Below are positions 1-5,035 of a stretch of DNA of 5,931 nt, one piece after another; position 1 is the first letter of the stretch, and the number at the start of each line of letters is the position of its first letter. The stretch is taken from assembly GCA_903872875.1 (NCBI GenBank), contig CAIQMJ010000149.1, forward strand, positions 1-5,931, in the 5' to 3' direction. Source of the stretch: an uncultured Variovorax sp. GTDB taxonomy: Bacteria > Pseudomonadota > Gammaproteobacteria > Burkholderiales > Burkholderiaceae_C. Below the pieces are notes generated by a model, which worked only from the letters and a program-made list of their open reading frames with translations, was not told the DNA's origin and ran no database searches. The position numbers and the translations under genes were made by a program.

Positions 1-180
1 CTTCTGGCCGAACACCGACGCTTCATAGCCAGCCGACTTGAGGACATCCAGCGGAAACTTGTCGTCGGTCATCTTCAGTTCCTGCAGGCACAGCAGGTCG
101 ACCGGGTTCGCGATCAGCCAGTCGAGCACGTGCTGCAGGCGGGCGGTAAGGGAGTTGACGTTCCAGGTGGCAATTTTCAT
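1..180 (-). CDS. xth: Exodeoxyribonuclease III, N-terminal 60 residues (cut by window edge)
   Basis: Exonuclease III is a Mg2+-dependent AP endonuclease and 3'-5' exonuclease of base-excision repair in the cytoplasm. Only the first 60 codons are present; the frame is open to base 1. The start (MKIATWNVNSL) matches the family N-terminus, with the metal-ligand Asn at residue 7. The LQELK motif places the catalytic Glu at residue 34, the same number as in E. coli XthA, and a DDKFP segment follows as in E. coli (DDMFP). The ATG at 178-180 is the family start, although no convincing Shine-Dalgarno sequence precedes it. It is transcribed away from the PAS-protein gene, with 220 bp between the two starts. 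The exonuclease/endonuclease/phosphatase superfamily is certain; exonuclease III rather than a paralogue is very likely. Confidence 0.93.
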   Translation of the reverse strand, partial: MKIATWNVNSLTARLQHVLDWLIANPVDLLCLQELKMTDDKFPLDVLKSAGYEASVFGQK

Positions 181-322
181 GGGTGCCGCAGTATGTTGAT
201 TTCCGGGTGAAGCGATTGCCTCGTAGTCTATGCGGCGCTGCACCGGATGGCCCCGCCGGTGGCTGGCCCGACGCGGCCGATACGTAGTACCCGTGCTTCG
301 CGAGCGCGAGAATTTACCGTAG

Positions 323-383
323 CATTTCGCGCAAGTCGACGCTTGCAGACGATGGCGATGACCCCCGTCGCCACGTCGAAATG
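323..383 (+). promoter_or_regulatory. Structured leader (two hairpins inside an outer stem) before the PAS-protein gene
   Basis: Direct reading shows nested complementarity. The first hairpin is GCAAG (331-335) with CTTGC (342-346). The second is longer: 348-351 pairs with 374-377 and 353-360 with 366-373, with one bulged A at 352, one G-U pair and an ACCCC loop. An outer arm, CATTTCG (323-329), is complementary to CGAAATG (377-383), sharing only base 377 with the second hairpin. The structure ends four bases before the GGGAGAG ribosome-binding site (388-394). No U-run follows on either strand, so it is not a simple terminator. It could be an mRNA leader that modulates translation or a regulator-binding region in the divergent promoter area. 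I found no confident -10/-35 pair in 181-400 for either gene. The complementarity is seen; the function is inference. Confidence 0.4.
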
Positions 384-400
384 ACACGGGAGAGCCTGCC

Positions 401-1321
401 ATGGACGATGAGTCGTCGATCGATTTCAACGATCCGGTGTGGGCCATCCTGCAAAGCCTGCCGTCCATGCTGTCCTATTGGGGCCGCGACCTGCAATGCC
501 GATTTGCCAACCGGGCGTACGAGCAATGGTTCGACGTACGGGCGTCGCAGTTGTTCGACAGTTCGCTGCGTGACCTGCTCGGCCCCGAGCTCTTCGCCCG
601 CAGCGAGCCCTACATCCGCGGCGTGCTGCAGGGGATCCCGCAGGAATTCGATCGCATGCCGGTGGATTCGCGCCGCCCGGAAAGACCCGGCCTCGTGAAC
701 TACCTGCCGCATGTCGTGGACGGCAAGGTGCTTGGTTTTATCGTCCAGGTGACGGATGTCAGCCGCTTGCACGAGATGAAGGCGCAACTGCAGCAGCAGA
801 TGCTCGAAACCGAGAGGGCTTGCGCATTGCTGCGCCAGAGTGAAGCCGATTTGCAGCAGGCCAAGGCGTTGGGACAGATCGGCAGTTGGGAATTCGACGT
901 GGCGAGCGATACGACGACCTGGTCGGTGCAGCTCTATGACCTCTTCGGTCGGGATCCGGCGCTCGACCCGCCCAGCCTTGGCGAACATGCCATGTGCTTC
1001 AGTCCCGAGAGCTGGCTCCGGTTCGAACGCACTGTTGACCGCGCCATCCGGCTGGGTGAAGCCTATACGCTCGAACTCGAATACATCCACGCCAGTGGAC
1101 GCCGCGGCTGGCTCGAGGCCCGTGGCCGGGCGCAGCGGGACGCGCACGGCGTGGTCGTGGCGCTGCACGGCACGGCGCAGGAAATCTCGAAGCGGAGGCT
1201 GGCGAGCAACGCGGAAGAACAGACGAACCGGATCGCTGAACTGGAAGCCCGCTTGTCTGTCGCCCGTGCGCGGGTCAGCAGCCTGGAAACCGCGTTGGCT
1301 CAGCGCAACCCGGTGCGCTGA
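401..1321 (+). CDS. Tandem PAS-domain protein with C-terminal coiled coil and no output domain
   Basis: This is a predicted cytoplasmic sensory protein of 306 residues with no signal peptide or membrane segment. PAS domain 1 spans about residues 17-122 and is PAS_4-like (LPSMLSYWGRDL, then RFANRAYEQWF). A helical linker follows at about 121-156. PAS domain 2 spans about 157-265 and is PAS_3-like (GSWEFDV, TWSVQLYDLFG, then a GRRGWLEARGRAQRD strand pair and GTAQEIS at the end). Residues 278-299 have a clean heptad: I278, L281, L285, A288, V292, L295, L299. The protein then stops, where sensor kinases or cyclases would begin a catalytic domain. The ATG at 401 is supported by GGGAGAG six bases upstream. 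The gene stands alone, divergent from xth and convergent with the nitronate monooxygenase gene. It may be a stand-alone signalling adaptor or a truncated sensor kinase. The ligand is unknown; a flavin or heme site was not evident. Confidence 0.88.
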   Translation: MDDESSIDFNDPVWAILQSLPSMLSYWGRDLQCRFANRAYEQWFDVRASQLFDSSLRDLLGPELFARSEPYIRGVLQGIPQEFDRMPVDSRRPERPGLVNYLPHVVDGKVLGFIVQVTDVSRLHEMKAQLQQQMLETERACALLRQSEADLQQAKALGQIGSWEFDVASDTTTWSVQLYDLFGRDPALDPPSLGEHAMCFSPESWLRFERTVDRAIRLGEAYTLELEYIHASGRRGWLEARGRAQRDAHGVVVALHGTAQEISKRRLASNAEEQTNRIAELEARLSVARARVSSLETALAQRNPVR

Positions 1322-1329
1322 CAGATGCA

Positions 1330-1363
1330 TGCGGCGTCACGCTGCAGCGCGCTCCTGTTGTTT
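1330..1363 (+). terminator. Possible weak rho-independent terminator of the PAS-protein gene
   Basis: A short hairpin pairs 1330-1336 (T then GCGGCG) with 1340-1346 (CGCTGC then A) around a TCA loop, including one G-U pair. A T-rich stretch (TGTTGTTT, 1356-1363) comes only about ten bases later, and GC-rich bases sit between. It occupies the 41 bp between the two convergent stop codons, where a terminator would be expected. The spacing is poor for an intrinsic terminator, so this is tentative. Confidence 0.25.
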
Positions 1364-2397
1364 CAAGCGCCTGCGAGAAGACGTGTCAACTCGGCCGCCG
1401 GGATCTCGCGACAGCCGGATGCGTTCTGCCCCGACCACAGCGTCGAGAAGTCGTCGCGGCCCTGCCTTTCGGCGGCCGCCTTCAGAGGCACGAGTGCGGC
1501 TGTGGTCAGCGGGAACGCAGGCGCGGCCTCGCCGATCGGACCCAGTTCCTTCATCAGCCGGTTGAGGATGCCGCGCGCCGGCCGTCCGGTGATCAGGTTG
1601 GTCAGCACCGTGTGCTCCGCCCGCGGGCTCTGGAGCGCCGCACGGTGCAGCGCGGTGGTGGTGGCTTCGGGGCAAAGCAGGTAGCTCGTGCCGATCTGAA
1701 CGCCGGCCGCGCCCAGCGCCAGCGCGGCCCGGACACCTTGCGCGTCGGCGATGCCGCCGGCCGCGATCACCGGCACGCGCACTGCGCGCAGCACCTGCGG
1801 CAGCAGCGCCATCGTGCCGATCTGCGTCGTGAGGTCGTCGCTGAGGAAGATGCCCCGATGGCCGCCGGCCTCCAGGCCTTGCGCAATGATGGCGTCGGCG
1901 CCGTTCGCTTCTAGCCAGCGCGCCTCCGCGACCGTGGTGGCCGATGCCAGCACCTTCGCGCCCCACGACTTCACGCGCTGCAGCAACGCGGGGGAGGGCA
2001 GCCCGAAGTGGAAGCTGACGACCGGCGGCCTGAACGCGGCGAGCACGTCGGCGACCTCGTCGCTGAACGGCGCACGTCCGCCGCCGGGCGCGATCGTCGA
2101 TGCGTCGATGCCGAACTCCGCGTAGTACGGTGCGAGCGCTTCCTGCCATCGCCGGTCGCGGGCGGCGTCGGGCACCGGTGGCGCATGGCAGAAGAAGTTG
2201 ACGTTGTAGGGGCGCGCAGTCCCCGCCGTGATCGCCTGCAGTTCCGCGCGCATCGACTCGGGCGTCAACATGGCGCAGGGCAGCGAACCGAGCCCGCCCG
2301 CGTTGGACACCGCAGTCGTCATCGCGCTGCCTTGCACGCCGGCCATCGGCGCCTGGATGATCGGCAGTTCGATGCCGAGGAATTCGGAGATGGTCAT
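1363..2397 (-). CDS. Nitronate monooxygenase (2-nitropropane dioxygenase family)
   Basis: This is an FMN-dependent TIM-barrel enzyme of the family that oxidises alkyl nitronates such as propionate 3-nitronate to the carbonyl compound and nitrite, in the cytoplasm. The full length is 344 residues. Visible motifs in order are QAPMAG (15-20), VSNAGGLGS (30-38), VSFHFG with the probable catalytic base His130 (127-132), AQGLEAGGHRG (172-182), AAGGIAD (212-218), GAAGVQIGT for FMN phosphate (229-237) and LITGRPARG (268-276). This set fits the bacterial class I enzymes. GGAG (2406-2403 on the minus strand) lies five bases before the ATG. It begins 30 bp after the DUF4337 gene on the same strand, so the two are probably cotranscribed. 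It ends 41 bp from the convergent PAS-protein gene. The family is firm; the physiological substrate cannot be read from sequence. Confidence 0.93.
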   Translation of the reverse strand: MTISEFLGIELPIIQAPMAGVQGSAMTTAVSNAGGLGSLPCAMLTPESMRAELQAITAGTARPYNVNFFCHAPPVPDAARDRRWQEALAPYYAEFGIDASTIAPGGGRAPFSDEVADVLAAFRPPVVSFHFGLPSPALLQRVKSWGAKVLASATTVAEARWLEANGADAIIAQGLEAGGHRGIFLSDDLTTQIGTMALLPQVLRAVRVPVIAAGGIADAQGVRAALALGAAGVQIGTSYLLCPEATTTALHRAALQSPRAEHTVLTNLITGRPARGILNRLMKELGPIGEAAPAFPLTTAALVPLKAAAERQGRDDFSTLWSGQNASGCREIPAAELTRLLAGA

Positions 2398-2427
2398 GTC
2401 GGCTCCAGAAGCGCAGGAGGCGCCGGG

Positions 2428-3030
2428 TCAGAGATGGAAGGCGGCCGCCGCGCCGACCAGCACGCCGACGCCGGCCAGGGCCAGCATGCCGTACTCCAGC
2501 CACTTCTTCTTGGTCAGCAGGGCGATGGCCGCGAGCGCGATCGAGACCTGCAGCACGGTCGTGGCCTGCGCCCATCGGTGATGCTGGTGCATTTGCGCCT
2601 CGGACTGATGGTCCCAGTCGGTGGCTTCGGCTTCGAGCTTCTGCGCGGCCAGCTGGATCTCGTTCTTCTCTTTCTCGTAGCGATCGACCTTGGCCTGCAG
2701 TGCCGGCTTGCGCTCGTCGGACGCCGCGTCGCGAGCGAACTCGGTCAGCGCCTGCTTCGTGCTCTTCGCCTGGAAGTAGTTCCACTGGTTCGAGGCTTCG
2801 GTCTTCTTGATGGCCGCGTTGTTCTTGTAGAGCCCTGCATTGGCTTGCGTGGCACCGCCCATGTACGAAAAGAGCGCGCCAACCGTGGCGATGATCGCGG
2901 TGCAGACCGCGATCTGGTTCGTCATGCTCTTGCCGGCGATGCCGTGGTGCTCGTTGGCATGGCCGCCCTGCGCTGCGTGTTCCAGTTCGTGGTCGTGCGG
3001 GCCGTGCACGTGGAAGCCGTGTTCTGACAT
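2428..3030 (-). CDS. DUF4337-like membrane protein with His-rich N-terminus
   Basis: The 200-residue protein resembles the DUF4337 family, whose function is unknown. Residues 1-30 carry nine histidines, spaced as in a metal-binding tail. A hydrophobic segment follows at about 38-58 (QIAVCTAIIATVGALFSYMG). Residues 72-150 are charged and helical, likely a coiled coil, ending in the cluster MHQHHRW (147-153). Two more hydrophobic segments lie at about 157-173 and 178-198, separated by LTKKKWLEYG. Inner-membrane location is inferred from these three segments. The start is at the ATG preceded by AGAAGAA five bases upstream. The gene lies 60 bp after the folA stop and 30 bp before the nitronate monooxygenase start. 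The family assignment rests on pattern memory (the NNAAIKKTEASNQWNYFQAK-type core) and is fairly strong; the role is not known. Confidence 0.85.
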   Translation of the reverse strand: MSEHGFHVHGPHDHELEHAAQGGHANEHHGIAGKSMTNQIAVCTAIIATVGALFSYMGGATQANAGLYKNNAAIKKTEASNQWNYFQAKSTKQALTEFARDAASDERKPALQAKVDRYEKEKNEIQLAAQKLEAEATDWDHQSEAQMHQHHRWAQATTVLQVSIALAAIALLTKKKWLEYGMLALAGVGVLVGAAAAFHL

Positions 3031-3090
3031 GGGATTTCTTCTGTTGTTTTGGTTGTTCTGGCGGTGAGCCCGCCCGCGTTCGGCTTTGTC
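3031..3090 (-). other. folA to DUF4337 spacer: small GC hairpin plus AC-rich leader
   Basis: Within the 60-bp gap, GGCGG (3060-3064) and CCGCC (3070-3074) can form a five-pair hairpin. On the transcribed minus strand it is followed by an A/C-rich, G-poor stretch (3057-3036 on the minus strand: A, C and few G), not a U-run. It is therefore unlikely to be an intrinsic terminator, and folA transcription may continue into the DUF4337 gene. The AC-rich tract would keep the ribosome-binding region unstructured. No convincing promoter was seen. Confidence 0.3.
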
Positions 3091-3576
3091 TCAGCGCCGT
3101 TGGAGCGTCACGAAACTGAAGCCGGGCCCGGATGCTGCCACGTGCGGCTCGCGGGCTGTTTCCTGCCATGCGCCATCGAGGGCCGGCGCGTGCGCGTCGC
3201 CGTCATAGTCGCGCGCGATTTCGGTCACGACCACGCGCTGCGCGTGCGGCAGTGCTTCTGCGTAGATCTGCGCCCCGCCGATCACCCAGGCCTCGGCCGC
3301 CTCGCCGGTGAGTGCGATCGCCTCCTGCAGGCTGTTGGCGACCTGAGCGCCATCGGCCGACCAGCCGGCCTGCCGCGTGACGACGATGTTGATGCGGCCC
3401 GGCAGCGGGCGGAACCTGGGCGGCAGCGAATCCCAGGTCTTGCGCCCCATGATCACGGGGCAGCCGGCGGTCATGCGCTTGAAGTGCGCCATGTCTTCCG
3501 GCAGGTGCCAGGGCAGCGCATTGTCATTGCCGATCACGCCGTTGGCGGCGCGGGCATAGATCAGGTTGAGGCGCAT
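3091..3576 (-). CDS. folA: Dihydrofolate reductase
   Basis: FolA reduces dihydrofolate to tetrahydrofolate with NADPH in the cytoplasm, regenerating the cofactor consumed by thymidylate synthase; it is the trimethoprim target. The protein is 161 residues, close to the 159 of E. coli. Seen in sequence: the Met20-loop region NALPWHLPED with the catalytic Asp at residue 28 (E. coli Asp27), the NADPH-binding MGRKTWDSLP (43-52), the VIGGAQIY motif (98-105) and VVTEI with the conserved Thr118. The chosen ATG starts the canonical MRLNLIYA strand. It is only 2 nt after the thyA stop on the same strand (TGA, CG, ATG), without a strong ribosome-binding site, so translation is probably coupled to thyA. 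The open frame extends further upstream inside thyA, but that extension is not DHFR-like. Confidence 0.97.
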   Translation of the reverse strand: MRLNLIYARAANGVIGNDNALPWHLPEDMAHFKRMTAGCPVIMGRKTWDSLPPRFRPLPGRINIVVTRQAGWSADGAQVANSLQEAIALTGEAAEAWVIGGAQIYAEALPHAQRVVVTEIARDYDGDAHAPALDGAWQETAREPHVAASGPGFSFVTLQRR

Positions 3577-3578
3577 CG

Positions 3579-4421
3579 TCAGACGGCCACCGGCGCCTTG
3601 ATTGCAGGATGCGGCTCGTAGCCGTCGAACACGAAGTCCTCGTACGCGTAGCCGAAGATCGAGTCCGGCCGGCGCAGGATGCGCAGCGTCGGATACGGGC
3701 GCGGTTCGCGGCTCAGCTGCAGGGCCACCTGATCCACGTGGTTGCTGTAGATGTGGCAGTCGCCGCCGGTCCAGATGAAATCGCCGACATCGAGGTCGCA
3801 CTGCTGCGCCACCATGTGCGTGAGCAGCGCGTAGCTCGCGATGTTGAAGGGCACGCCCAGGAAGATGTCGGCGCTGCGCTGGTAGAGCTGGCAGCTCAGC
3901 TTGCCGCGTTCTCCCGCGGCCTGCGGCGGCGCCACGTAGAACTGGAAGAAGGCGTGGCAGGGCATCAGTGCCATCTTCGAGAGCTCCGCCACGTTCCATG
4001 CACTCACGATGATGCGGCGCGAATCGGGGTTGCTCTTGAGCGTCTTGATCACGTCCGCGATCTGGTCGATGTGGCCGCCGTCGGGCGTCGGCCAGCTGCG
4101 CCATTGCACGCCGTACACCGGGCCCAGGTCGCCGTCCTCGCGCGCCCATTCGTCCCAGATCGTGACGCCGCGTTCCTTCAGCCAGTTGTTGTTGCTGGAG
4201 CCGGTCAGGAACCACAGCAGCTCCTGGATGATCGACTTCACGTGCACCTTCTTCGTCGTGATCAACGGGAAGCCTTCGTTCAGGTCGAAGCGCATCTGGT
4301 GGCCGAACACGCTCTTCGTGCCGGTGCCGGTGCGGTCGCCCTTGTACACGCCGTGCGTGTCGACATGGCGCATGAAGTCTTCGTACTGGGAGCGGGTGGG
4401 GTGGGGGGCGAGGTCGGTCAT
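3579..4421 (-). CDS. thyA: Thymidylate synthase
   Basis: ThyA methylates dUMP to dTMP using 5,10-methylene-tetrahydrofolate and releases dihydrofolate, the substrate of FolA next door. The protein is 280 residues, a little longer than the E. coli enzyme (264). Seen: GDRTGTGT (28-35) with the phosphate-binding Arg30, FPLITTKKV (51-59), the active-site loop LMPCHAFFQFYV with nucleophile Cys155, QLYQRSADIFLGVPFNIASY (178-197) with the dUMP-contacting Asn193, and DCHIYSNH (221-228). The ATG at 4421 was chosen over an in-frame ATG at 4454 because it gives the usual family N-terminus and lies 1 nt past the ccdB stop (TGA, C, ATG). No Shine-Dalgarno sequence is evident before either start, which points to translation by coupling with ccdB. 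Function is certain; start choice is likely. Confidence 0.97.
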   Translation of the reverse strand: MTDLAPHPTRSQYEDFMRHVDTHGVYKGDRTGTGTKSVFGHQMRFDLNEGFPLITTKKVHVKSIIQELLWFLTGSSNNNWLKERGVTIWDEWAREDGDLGPVYGVQWRSWPTPDGGHIDQIADVIKTLKSNPDSRRIIVSAWNVAELSKMALMPCHAFFQFYVAPPQAAGERGKLSCQLYQRSADIFLGVPFNIASYALLTHMVAQQCDLDVGDFIWTGGDCHIYSNHVDQVALQLSREPRPYPTLRILRRPDSIFGYAYEDFVFDGYEPHPAIKAPVAV

Positions 4422-4422
4422 G

Positions 4423-4737
4423 TCAGTGGGACCCGAAAAGGGTGTCGAGCGCATTGAGGATCACGTCGGCCTGTGCGCGCAGGTTCACTACAGGGCTGCG
4501 CAACTCCGCAGCTGGAAAGGCGGCGATGGCTGCCGCGTCGAGCACCACCTGCGTGCCGTCGATCTCCAGCGGCGGATTCAGATCGCGCATCGGAAGACCG
4601 AGCTGTCTGGCGGTGCGGATCGGCAGGACCACACGCGTCTCCAGGCCGTTGATGTAGTCATTCTGAACATCGAGCAGGTAAGGCGTGGTCTTGCGCAGCG
4701 TGGCGTCGGGGTGACGATAGACGTCGAAGCGCGCCAC
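4423..4737 (-). CDS. ccdB: CcdB-family toxin (gyrase poison type)
   Basis: CcdB toxins bind the GyrA subunit of DNA gyrase and trap cleaved DNA; CcdA neutralises them. The 104-residue length fits (F-plasmid CcdB has 101). Family features seen are MARFDVYRHP, YLLDVQNDYIN (compare LFVDVQSD in F), the RVVLPI strand (35-40), PPLEIDGTQVVL, and a C-terminal helix VVNLRAQADVILNALDTL. The protein ends Phe-Gly-Ser-His, where F CcdB ends Phe-Trp-Gly-Ile, so the gyrase-contacting tail is altered. The start is GTG at 4737-4735, directly abutting the ccdA TGA, with GGAG (4748-4745 on the minus strand) seven bases before it. The stop is 1 nt from the thyA start. Toxin activity is inferred from the family and from the adjacent antitoxin; an attenuated or inactive toxin is possible. 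Confidence 0.88.
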   Translation of the reverse strand: MARFDVYRHPDATLRKTTPYLLDVQNDYINGLETRVVLPIRTARQLGLPMRDLNPPLEIDGTQVVLDAAAIAAFPAAELRSPVVNLRAQADVILNALDTLFGSH

Positions 4738-4980
4738 TCAGAAACTCCGGTACCTGGCGAGCGGGAGGCCTTCCTTCGCGATGCGGGCGTTGTACGCCGC
4801 CACGGCATCCTTGTTCTCTTCGTTCCACCTTTCCCAGTACAGCCGCTTCACCTCCGCCGCCAACAGGCCGTCGACGGTCTGGGAGACGTTCATGCCCAGT
4901 TCCCGCGCCATCTCGAGCACTTTGCTGTTGAGGGAAAGGTTGGTAGCCTTCTTGGGCGCGTCCTTGTCGAAACGAGGCAT
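4738..4980 (-). CDS. ccdA: CcdA-family antitoxin
   Basis: CcdA is the labile antitoxin that wraps CcdB and, with it, represses its own operon. The 80-residue protein has a basic N-terminus, then a ribbon-helix-helix-like region (KKATNLSLNSKVLEMAREL, then NVSQTVDGLLAAEVKRL; about 10-47). A toxin-binding tail follows, YWERWNEENKDAVAAYN, very like ERWKVENQEG of F CcdA. The ATG at 4980 is preferred because GGAG (4990-4987 on the minus strand) lies six bases upstream. In-frame starts at 4998 (ATG) and 5034 (TTG) have no ribosome-binding site, and the second lies within or upstream of the likely promoter. The gene is followed at once by ccdB. It sits 55 bp after the FAD oxidoreductase stop, with a palindromic operator in that gap. 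Confidence 0.9.
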   Translation of the reverse strand: MPRFDKDAPKKATNLSLNSKVLEMARELGMNVSQTVDGLLAAEVKRLYWERWNEENKDAVAAYNARIAKEGLPLARYRSF

Positions 4981-5000
4981 GTCTGTCTCCGAAGGCATGA

Positions 5001-5027
5001 ATGATGCGCATATTTTACGCGCATCAT
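5001..5027 (-). promoter_or_regulatory. Putative ccdAB operator/promoter: 9-bp inverted repeat over a -10 element
   Basis: A perfect inverted repeat, ATGATGCGC (5001-5009) and GCGCATCAT (5019-5027), flanks a 9-bp AT-rich spacer. On the minus strand the spacer contains TAAAAT (5017-5012), a five-of-six match to the sigma-70 -10 box. Transcription would start near 5005, some 25 bases before the ccdA ATG. No good -35 hexamer is found at 16-18 bp spacing (TCTAGG at 17 bp is poor). A repeat straddling the -10 just before an RHH antitoxin gene is the usual arrangement for autorepression. It lacks a trailing U-run, so a terminator for the upstream gene is less likely. Confidence 0.6.
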
Positions 5028-5035
5028 CCGGCAAC

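Noticed and set aside
281..290. TACGTA palindrome in the xth/PAS intergenic region as an operator
   Set aside because: Six bases only, with no paired half-site or promoter hexamer at the right distance.
314..1330. 338-codon minus-strand open frame opposite the PAS gene
   Set aside because: It mirrors the PAS gene in an antisense frame, is His/Arg/Gln-rich with no family resemblance, and has no ribosome-binding site. Long antisense frames are routine in GC-rich DNA.
2008..3027. 339-codon plus-strand open frame
   Set aside because: Antisense to two recognised genes, with biased Arg/Val/Leu/Gly composition and no motifs.
1337..3169. 610-codon minus-strand open frame across the nitronate monooxygenase and DUF4337 genes
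   Set aside because: The translation is Arg/Gly-rich low-complexity sequence in a shifted frame over two well-identified genes on the same strand. It is a GC shadow.
3577..4215. Upstream extension of the folA reading frame suggesting a fusion protein
   Set aside because: The extra residues lie in a shifted frame over thyA and are Arg/Ala/Pro-rich without DHFR or ThyA similarity. The DHFR N-terminus begins exactly at the ATG at 3576.
4422..4454. Longer thyA start (MRSTPFSGPTD) overlapping ccdB by 32 bases
   Set aside because: It has no ribosome-binding site and adds residues not typical of thymidylate synthases. The ATG at 4421 beside the ccdB stop is the better choice.
4981..5034. ccdA extended to a TTG at 5034 or an ATG at 4998
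   Set aside because: The TTG lies upstream of the probable transcription start, the ATG lacks a ribosome-binding site, and the ATG at 4980 has GGAG at good spacing.
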